Below, piece by piece: positions 6,986 to 11,555 of a stretch of DNA of 11,555 bases. The notes under the pieces were generated by a model, which saw only the letters and a list, made by a program, of their open reading frames with translations, had not been told where the DNA came from and did no database searches. Each line of letters begins with the position of its first letter. Position 1 is the first letter of the stretch. This DNA comes from Alphaproteobacteria bacterium (GTDB lineage Bacteria > Pseudomonadota > Alphaproteobacteria > UBA11222): contig DMKG01000126.1 in the NCBI GenBank assembly GCA_003454415.1, positions 1-11,555 on the forward strand, read 5' to 3'. The position numbers were made by a program, and so were the translations under genes.

Positions 6986-8143
6986 ATGCATATAGGAATT
7001 TTAACCGGTGGCGGCGATGTGCCGGGCCTCAACCCCTGCATCAAGGCCCTGACGCGGGAGTCGCTGCGCCGCGGCTGGCGGGTGACCGGCTTCCGTCGCG
7101 GCTGGGCGGGACCGCTTTCCTTCAATCCCGCCGATCCAAAGGCGCAGGCGCAATGGCTGACCCCCCTGGACGCCAATGCCGTGCGCACCATCGACCGTAG
7201 CGGCGGAACCATCCTGCACACTTCACGCACCAATCCGGGAAAGGTAAAGCCGGGCGATCTGCCGGATTTTCTGCAAGGGGCCAGATTGCCCGTGAACAAG
7301 GAAGGGGTGACGGATGCGACAGCCCATGTCCTGAAAGTGCTGGAGCATCTGAAGATCGACGCCCTTGTGCCCATCGGGGGGGATGACACCCTGTCCTATG
7401 CCGCGCGGCTGGCGCAGGAAGGCGTTCGGGTGATGTCCGTCCCCAAAACCATGGATAATGACGTGTTCGGCACGGATTACTGCATCGGCTTTTCCACTGC
7501 GGTCAGCCGTTCGGTGGAATTCATCACAGCTTTGCGGACCCCCGCCGGCAGCCATGAACGGCTTGCGGTGATCGAACTGTTCGGGCGAAATTCCGGGGAG
7601 ACCGCGCTGATTTCAGGGTTTCTCGCTGATGCGGACCGGGTGGCGATCCCCGAATGTCCGGTCAATCTGGACCGCCTGTCGCAGCAGCTTCTGGCGGACC
7701 GGGCCGCCAATCCTTCCGGTTATGGGGTTCTGATCGTATCAGAAGGGGCCGCCGTCGAAGGCGGTTCGGCCATGGAGCGCGGAGAGGAAGACGCCTATGG
7801 CCACCGCAAGCTGGGCGGGATCGGCGATTTCATCGGCGAGGAGGTGAAACGCCGCACCGGCGTCAATATTATCAGTCAGTCGCTGGCCTATCTCATGCGC
7901 GCGGGCGGGCCGGACGCGCTCGACCGCATGGTGGCCGCCAGCTACGGCGCCATGGCGGTGCAATTGCTGGAGGATGGCGAACAGGGCAAGATGATGGCGA
8001 TCCGCGATGGCAATTACACCACGGTTCCGGTGGATGCCTGTATTCAGGGCCAGCGGCGGGTGGATGTAGGGGCGCTTTACGATACGCAGGAATATCGCCC
8101 GCAAATCGCCCAGGTGCGCGGCAAGCCGATGTTCCTGTATTGA
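6986..8143 (+). CDS. Pyrophosphate-type 6-phosphofructokinase
   Basis: This 385-residue protein belongs to the phosphofructokinase A family and should interconvert fructose 6-phosphate and fructose 1,6-bisphosphate in the cytoplasm. Visible motifs are the N-terminal LTGGGDVPGLN (6-16), GGDDT (131-135), PKTMDND (153-159, with catalytic Asp157), FGRNSG (199-204) and the substrate loop around YLMRAGGPDALDR (302-314). The donor can be predicted: ATP enzymes have Gly after GGD and Gly before the TxDND motif, while here Asp134 and Lys154 are present, the pair known to select pyrophosphate. A PPi enzyme is reversible and can serve glycolysis and gluconeogenesis. The ATG at 6986 has GGAGA upstream and gives the canonical N-terminus. 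The next gene starts seven bases after the stop, so they are probably cotranscribed. Confidence 0.93.
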   Translation: MHIGILTGGGDVPGLNPCIKALTRESLRRGWRVTGFRRGWAGPLSFNPADPKAQAQWLTPLDANAVRTIDRSGGTILHTSRTNPGKVKPGDLPDFLQGARLPVNKEGVTDATAHVLKVLEHLKIDALVPIGGDDTLSYAARLAQEGVRVMSVPKTMDNDVFGTDYCIGFSTAVSRSVEFITALRTPAGSHERLAVIELFGRNSGETALISGFLADADRVAIPECPVNLDRLSQQLLADRAANPSGYGVLIVSEGAAVEGGSAMERGEEDAYGHRKLGGIGDFIGEEVKRRTGVNIISQSLAYLMRAGGPDALDRMVAASYGAMAVQLLEDGEQGKMMAIRDGNYTTVPVDACIQGQRRVDVGALYDTQEYRPQIAQVRGKPMFLY

Positions 8144-8150
8144 GTAACCC

Positions 8151-8837
8151 ATGATCCTGTGCATTGCCGACATCCTGCCGGCGGAACTGCTGGAAGAAAC
8201 CCGCGCGGTGTTCGCTTGCGGCCGTTTCCAGGAGGGCGCGCGGACCGCGGGCTGGCATGCGCGTTCCCTCAAGAACAATCTTCAGCTTGACCCGGCGCAG
8301 CCCGCCGTCAAAAAAGTGCAGAAAAAGATCCTGGCGGCGCTGTGGGCCCATGATCTGGTCAGGAGTTCCTCCCTGCCGAAAGCCTTCCGTCCATTGCTCT
8401 TCAGCCGTTATGAAACCTCCATGTCCTATGGGCGGCATGTGGATGATGCGCTGATGGGCGGCCTCGACGAAATGCATTCCCGGCAGACGCGCACGGATGT
8501 CTCCTTCACGATCTTTCTGAGCCTGCCGGAGGAGTATGAGGGCGGCGAACTGGTGATGGAATCGGCCGCAGGAGAGCAAAGCTATAAACTCCCAGCGGGA
8601 TACGCCGTCTTCTACCCTTCCACGACGCTGCACCGGGTGAACGAGATCACCACAGGCGCGCGCCTGGCGGTGGTGGGCTGGCTGCAAAGCTTCGTGCCCG
8701 ATGCGGCAAAGCGCGAAATGCTGTTCGAACTGGACGCAGTGCGCCGCGCCGTCTTTCAGCGGGAAGGCAAATCGGCGGAATTCGACACGCTTGCGAAGGT
8801 CTATTCCAATCTCTTGCGTATGTGGGCGGAAGGATAG
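8151..8837 (+). CDS. PKHD-type Fe(II)/2-oxoglutarate hydroxylase, PiuC/YbiX family
   Basis: The 228-residue product matches in length and motifs the PKHD-type hydroxylases (PiuC/YbiX). These are 2-oxoglutarate- and Fe(II)-dependent dioxygenases, often linked to iron uptake in other bacteria. The metal triad is visible as His96 and Asp98 (YGRHVDDALM) with His161 (STTLHRV); Arg171 (TTGARLAVVGWLQS) is the expected 2-oxoglutarate ligand. TDVSFTIFLSLPEEYEGGELV (115-135) and KLPAGYAVFYP are also characteristic, and the C-terminal RREMLFEL-like stretch is present. The real substrate is unknown for most members. No TonB receptor or siderophore gene is beside it; its partner is the phosphofructokinase gene just upstream, which is unexpected. 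No strong Shine-Dalgarno is seen, so translation may depend on ribosomes ending the upstream gene. Confidence 0.92.
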   Translation: MILCIADILPAELLEETRAVFACGRFQEGARTAGWHARSLKNNLQLDPAQPAVKKVQKKILAALWAHDLVRSSSLPKAFRPLLFSRYETSMSYGRHVDDALMGGLDEMHSRQTRTDVSFTIFLSLPEEYEGGELVMESAAGEQSYKLPAGYAVFYPSTTLHRVNEITTGARLAVVGWLQSFVPDAAKREMLFELDAVRRAVFQREGKSAEFDTLAKVYSNLLRMWAEG

Positions 8838-8865
8838 GGCGCGGTTACGCGCAAGGCTTCGCGAT

Positions 8866-8899
8866 CCGGTCAGGGATATCATCTCCGCCCTTCCTGACC
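8866..8899. repeat. Inverted repeat between convergent genes
   Basis: GGTCAGG (8866-8872) and CCTGACC (8893-8899) form a seven-pair stem with a 20-base loop. It lies 28 bases after the hydroxylase stop and 37 bases after the end of the dioxygenase beta gene on the other strand. There is no T-run, so if it acts as a terminator or transcript end-protector it is not the classical factor-independent kind. Confidence 0.35.
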
Positions 8900-8936
8900 C
8901 ATGAGGACAGCGCCTTACGCCTTCCCCGCTCCTTCC

Positions 8937-9449
8937 CTAAAAAAACGTGCTGATATTCTTCGCCAGCACGGTGCTCTGGGTGGTGATGATCTTGCGCCGC
9001 GCCAGCTTCAACCCGCCATCCACCCGCCGCAGCAGATCCTCGCGCCGCCCCATAATGAAATCCTCATCCTTTTCCAGACGGCTGCGATGGTTGATGAAGG
9101 CGGAATACACAAGATATTCATCCGGTCTGCCGGTCAGCTCCACCTCGATATTGGTGATCACATGGCAATGCCTTGTGGGGGGGTCTTCCGGCCAGGCCGC
9201 GCCCGTGTAGAACCGCCGGATGCGCAGTTCCAGACTGTGCCTGTCTTCATCGAACAGCGCCATCGCCTGTTCATTATGCACGGGCGTCTTGTCGCGGCGG
9301 TAACGGTTGTCGATGAACGGCATCCAGTAATGAACATCCTCCGTCAGCAGGGCGAGCCAGGCGTGATAATCCTCATTATCCAGCAGGCGCGCCTCACGAT
9401 AGAGAAACTGTTCGATTTCGTTAACGAGCTCCAGCCCCGGCTTTTCCAT
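8937..9449 (-). CDS. Aromatic-ring-hydroxylating dioxygenase, beta subunit
   Basis: The 170-residue product is the small subunit of a Rieske non-heme iron ring-hydroxylating oxygenase. It has no cofactor and in the family adopts the NTF2/SnoaL cone fold to stabilise the alpha3-beta3 hexamer. Characteristic stretches are EIEQFLYREARLLDNEDYHAWL near the N-terminus, LLTEDVHYWMP, and a C-terminal half with FIMGRREDLLRRVDGGLKLARRKI. I chose the ATG at 9449, which gives MEKPGLELVNEIEQFL and normal length, over an in-frame start 20 codons upstream that would run through the end of the alpha gene. GGAG lies about eight bases upstream, inside the alpha stop region. It starts four bases after the alpha stop, so the subunits are coexpressed. 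Its last codons form a terminator stem. Confidence 0.94.
   Translation of the reverse strand: MEKPGLELVNEIEQFLYREARLLDNEDYHAWLALLTEDVHYWMPFIDNRYRRDKTPVHNEQAMALFDEDRHSLELRIRRFYTGAAWPEDPPTRHCHVITNIEVELTGRPDEYLVYSAFINHRSRLEKDEDFIMGRREDLLRRVDGGLKLARRKIITTQSTVLAKNISTFF
8939..8970 (-). terminator. Terminator embedded in the end of the dioxygenase beta gene
   Basis: On the minus strand CGTGCTG (8970-8964) pairs with CAGCACG (8952-8946) over an 11-base loop, followed immediately by seven T (8945-8939). The stem, loop and T-run are also the last codons of the gene; the two final Phe codons and the T of the TAG stop are the T-run. It should end the alpha-beta transcript without any 3' untranslated space. 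Confidence 0.75.
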
Positions 9450-9453
9450 GGGC

Positions 9454-10764
9454 CTACTCCGCAGCTTTCTGCAGGTCGCGGTCCGGCACGGCGGCCCAGT
9501 TTTCCGCATCCATCAGATCGGCCCAGCGCTGATACATCGCCAGCTGGTTGTTGTCGCCAAGCTGCCCCTGGCGCACCCGGCCGGGATAGTTCGGCGCCCC
9601 TTCGGCGGCGTTAAGATTCATCCGGTAATACAGTTTCTGCCGCCGGGTCACCACGCCCCGGTTCGACTTCGTCGCCCCTTCCCAGTTTTCTCCGTCATCC
9701 ATTTCCAGCATGCCGCTGGGCGAAAAGGAGCGCATGGCGAAACGCCGGATATCCTGCTTCACCTCTTCCGGCGCGTTTTTGTTGACAAGGGCCCAGGCCC
9801 AGATTTCCGTCCTGTCCGGCCCCTTTGGCTGCCACACGCGAAAGGTGTTGATGCCGGGCAGGAAAGAAAAATTCGGGAACATGGTGACAGAGGAGATGGA
9901 GCCGATCATCTTCGCCCGCTCCGGCCCCAGGCGGCGTTCGATGAGGGGCCGTTGCGCCATCACATATTGCGCGATGGCCAGGCTGCCGAGGCCGCGAAGT
10001 TCCGAGCCGTCAAATCCCGATTCCCAGCCATGACCCCGGGAGGTCATCTGGAACGAGGTGTTCTGATCCGCCTTGAACGGCTGTCCGCCAAAGGCAAGTG
10101 ACCCCCCCATATGGTTCCAGCCCACATGATAGGCGTCGCCATGAAAATTTTCCGCCGGGAATTTCCAGTTGCAGTTGAGCACGTTGCGCACGGTTCCGGG
10201 CACGAATTCCGTGCCGCCTTCATCCGTGTCCAGCATCATGTCGAGATACCAGGCGAAGGCGCCCAGATATTCCCGCAGATCGGGGGCGTCCTTGGCGAAA
10301 GTGGCGAACACCAGCCCCTTCCAGGTTTCCACCCGCGCGTTTACCAGGCCCAGCTTCTTCTTGTCGAATGCGGGATCGGCCTCATACACATATTCGTCAG
10401 GCATGCCGAGCAGCGCCCCGTCATTGCCGAATGACCAGCCATGATAATTGCAGATGAACTGCCTGGTATTGCCGGCGCCGGCGAAACATACGGGATTGCC
10501 GCGATGCGGACAGCTATTGATGAACACGGCGACGCCGTTGTCCTTGCGGCGCGAGACGATCACCGCATCCTCGCCCATATAGGTGGTCAGGAAATCGCCG
10601 GGATTGGGGATCTGCGATTCATGGGCGACGAACAGCCAGCAGCGCGCAAAAATCTGCTCCAGCTCCGCGTCATAGATGTCGCGGTCGTGAAAAATGCGCC
10701 GGTCGATCCAGCCTTCCTCCGCGTTTACATACTGGCTGAAAGGACGCAGATTTTGTTTGCCCAT
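9454..10764 (-). CDS. Aromatic-ring-hydroxylating dioxygenase, alpha (Rieske) subunit
   Basis: The 436-residue product is the catalytic large subunit, of normal family length, which adds O2 to an aromatic ring as a cis-dihydrodiol or by related chemistry. The N-terminal Rieske domain has C85-P-H87 and C105-NY-H108 (SCPHRG and CNYHGW) holding the [2Fe-2S] cluster. The catalytic iron site is seen in WKFPAENFHGDAYHVGWNH: bridging Asp210 with ligands His213 and His218; the third ligand is one of the acidic pair in LEMDDGENW (Asp356/357), wording shared with biphenyl and related dioxygenases. The substrate cannot be told by eye. The ATG at 10764 has GGGAGAG about ten bases upstream. The beta gene follows four bases after the stop. 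Ferredoxin and reductase, needed to deliver electrons, are not in this window. Confidence 0.95.
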   Translation of the reverse strand: MGKQNLRPFSQYVNAEEGWIDRRIFHDRDIYDAELEQIFARCWLFVAHESQIPNPGDFLTTYMGEDAVIVSRRKDNGVAVFINSCPHRGNPVCFAGAGNTRQFICNYHGWSFGNDGALLGMPDEYVYEADPAFDKKKLGLVNARVETWKGLVFATFAKDAPDLREYLGAFAWYLDMMLDTDEGGTEFVPGTVRNVLNCNWKFPAENFHGDAYHVGWNHMGGSLAFGGQPFKADQNTSFQMTSRGHGWESGFDGSELRGLGSLAIAQYVMAQRPLIERRLGPERAKMIGSISSVTMFPNFSFLPGINTFRVWQPKGPDRTEIWAWALVNKNAPEEVKQDIRRFAMRSFSPSGMLEMDDGENWEGATKSNRGVVTRRQKLYYRMNLNAAEGAPNYPGRVRQGQLGDNNQLAMYQRWADLMDAENWAAVPDRDLQKAAE

Positions 10765-10803
10765 TGAACTTTCTCTCCCGGTTTTCCTCTTATCTCATAC
10801 GCC

Positions 10804-10835
10804 GGTATTATACCCGAAAGCGTCGGGGCAAAAAG
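10804..10835 (-). promoter_or_regulatory. Candidate promoter of the dioxygenase operon
   Basis: On the minus strand a perfect TATAAT (10812-10807) lies about 40 bases before the alpha start. The -35 region at 16-17 bases is only T-rich (CTTTTT/TTTTTG, about 10835-10829) and does not match TTGACA well, which suits a promoter that needs an activator. The -10 box sits inside the 11-base palindrome GGTATTATACC (10804-10814), which might be part of an operator. No regulator gene is in view. Confidence 0.4.
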
Positions 10836-10862
10836 CGGTATGTCAGCCAAGACCTGACATGC
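10829..10862 (-). terminator. Possible terminator at the hydrolase stop codon
   Basis: ATGTCAG (10840-10846) and CTGACAT (10854-10860) form a seven-pair stem with a seven-base loop that spans the hydrolase stop codon. On the minus strand it is followed within six bases by CTTTTTG. The stem is short and the T-run imperfect and slightly distant, so it may be a weak terminator. If it works, it separates the hydrolase transcript from the dioxygenase operon downstream. Confidence 0.4.
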
Positions 10863-11555
10863 GAAGGATATGCATTCGCACGATTTCGGGGAATTCCATC
10901 GGCAGAAAATGGCTGGCGCCGTCCACGCATTCTATGGTGGCCTGGGGATAAAGCCGCGCGAGACGCCGGGTGACGGGCGGCGGGCAGGTGGAGGCGAAAT
11001 TGCCGTGGAGAATGGTGAGCGGGACGTTTATCCGCGCCAGCCGGTCCCAGATATAGGTGCCGCTGGAACGAAAGACATGCGCCTCCCATGCCGGGGCGCA
11101 GGCCAGCTCCACCTGCCCGTCGTCCCGGTCGCGCGTGCCCCCGGTGATATAGTCGTGCAATACCGGATCGGGCCAGGAGGTAAACGCGCCGCGTCCCTTA
11201 TAGGCGCGGAATACGGCCTCACGGTCCGCGAACACCGCGCGGCGTTTCTGCGCCCCTTCCACCAGGCCACGGGCCTTGTGGGGCAGATGCAGCAGCCGCT
11301 TGACGCGCATGCCCCAGGCGCGCAGATAGGGCTGTATGACCGGCTCCAGCGCCAGCACGCCGGTGACCAGATCGGGGCGCGCCTCCGCCAGCAGCAGGCT
11401 GGTGGTCGCCCCCAGCGAGTGCCCCACCAGCAGGCGCGGGCCATCGCCCGCCTCCAGAAACCGGATCAGATCGTCCCGGAAAGTATTCCAGGAGAGCGGC
11501 GCGCCGGGATCTGCGATCGCGGTGCTGGCCCCGTGCCCGCGCGCATCGATCGCCT
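10843..11555 (-). CDS. Alpha/beta hydrolase, N-terminus beyond the window
   Basis: The frame is open from the stop at 10843 through the right edge, giving about 237 codons of the C-terminal part; the GTG at 11427 is an internal valine of LLVGHSLGA, not the start. Visible signatures are AIDARGHGAS (the DxRGHGxS of this family) near the edge, the nucleophile elbow GHSLG with Ser at 11416-11418, a cap-like insertion (about 11100-11370), and the catalytic His in DGASHFLP at 10909-10911. The usual acid after strand 6 is not where expected: the stretch reads LHGNFASTCPP (11005-10978). Such enzymes cleave esters, lactones or ring-fission products, so a role with the dioxygenase next to it is possible but unproven. 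Confidence 0.88.
   Translation of the reverse strand, partial: AIDARGHGASTAIADPGAPLSWNTFRDDLIRFLEAGDGPRLLVGHSLGATTSLLLAEARPDLVTGVLALEPVIQPYLRAWGMRVKRLLHLPHKARGLVEGAQKRRAVFADREAVFRAYKGRGAFTSWPDPVLHDYITGGTRDRDDGQVELACAPAWEAHVFRSSGTYIWDRLARINVPLTILHGNFASTCPPPVTRRLARLYPQATIECVDGASHFLPMEFPEIVRMHILRMSGLG

Overview
The window looks like a chromosomal segment of a GC-rich proteobacterium, most likely an alphaproteobacterium. This is inferred from the rpmI-rplT-pheS-pheT block, the wording of the proteins and the codon use; I cannot place the family. Apart from one intergenic region it is densely coded, with overlapping start and stop codons inside operons.

Layout. Positions 1-2410 (+) are the end of an envelope operon: the last 44 codons of a probable OmpA-like protein, a MotA/TolQ/ExbB-type inner-membrane channel protein, and a MotB-like protein with one membrane segment, a long coiled coil and an OmpA peptidoglycan-binding domain. 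It converges on 2486-6650 (-), the translation block rpmI, rplT, pheS, pheT (ribosomal proteins L35 and L20, and both subunits of phenylalanyl-tRNA synthetase). A good factor-independent terminator hairpin lies between rplT and pheS. It overlaps a 20-codon, Phe-rich reading frame that runs into the pheS start codon, so attenuation of pheST is possible. The region 6651-6985 separates rpmI from the divergent gene and holds two diverged copies of a palindromic element in inverted orientation. They differ in stem sequence but keep base pairing.

Positions 6986-8837 (+) carry a PPi-type 6-phosphofructokinase, followed 7 bases later by a PiuC/YbiX-type Fe(II)/2-oxoglutarate hydroxylase. Positions 8937-10764 (-) carry the alpha and beta subunits of a Rieske aromatic-ring-hydroxylating dioxygenase, with a candidate promoter in front and a terminator hairpin inside the last codons of the beta gene. 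No ferredoxin or reductase gene is in view. Positions 10843-11555 (-) are an alpha/beta hydrolase cut by the window edge, possibly linked in function to the dioxygenase but apparently a separate transcription unit.

Most of the window is ordinary core and catabolic gene content. The parts worth a second look are the paired palindromes upstream of rpmI, the rplT-pheS junction, and the MotA/MotB-like envelope trio. I found no CRISPR array, tRNA, rRNA, transposase gene or recognisable defence system.
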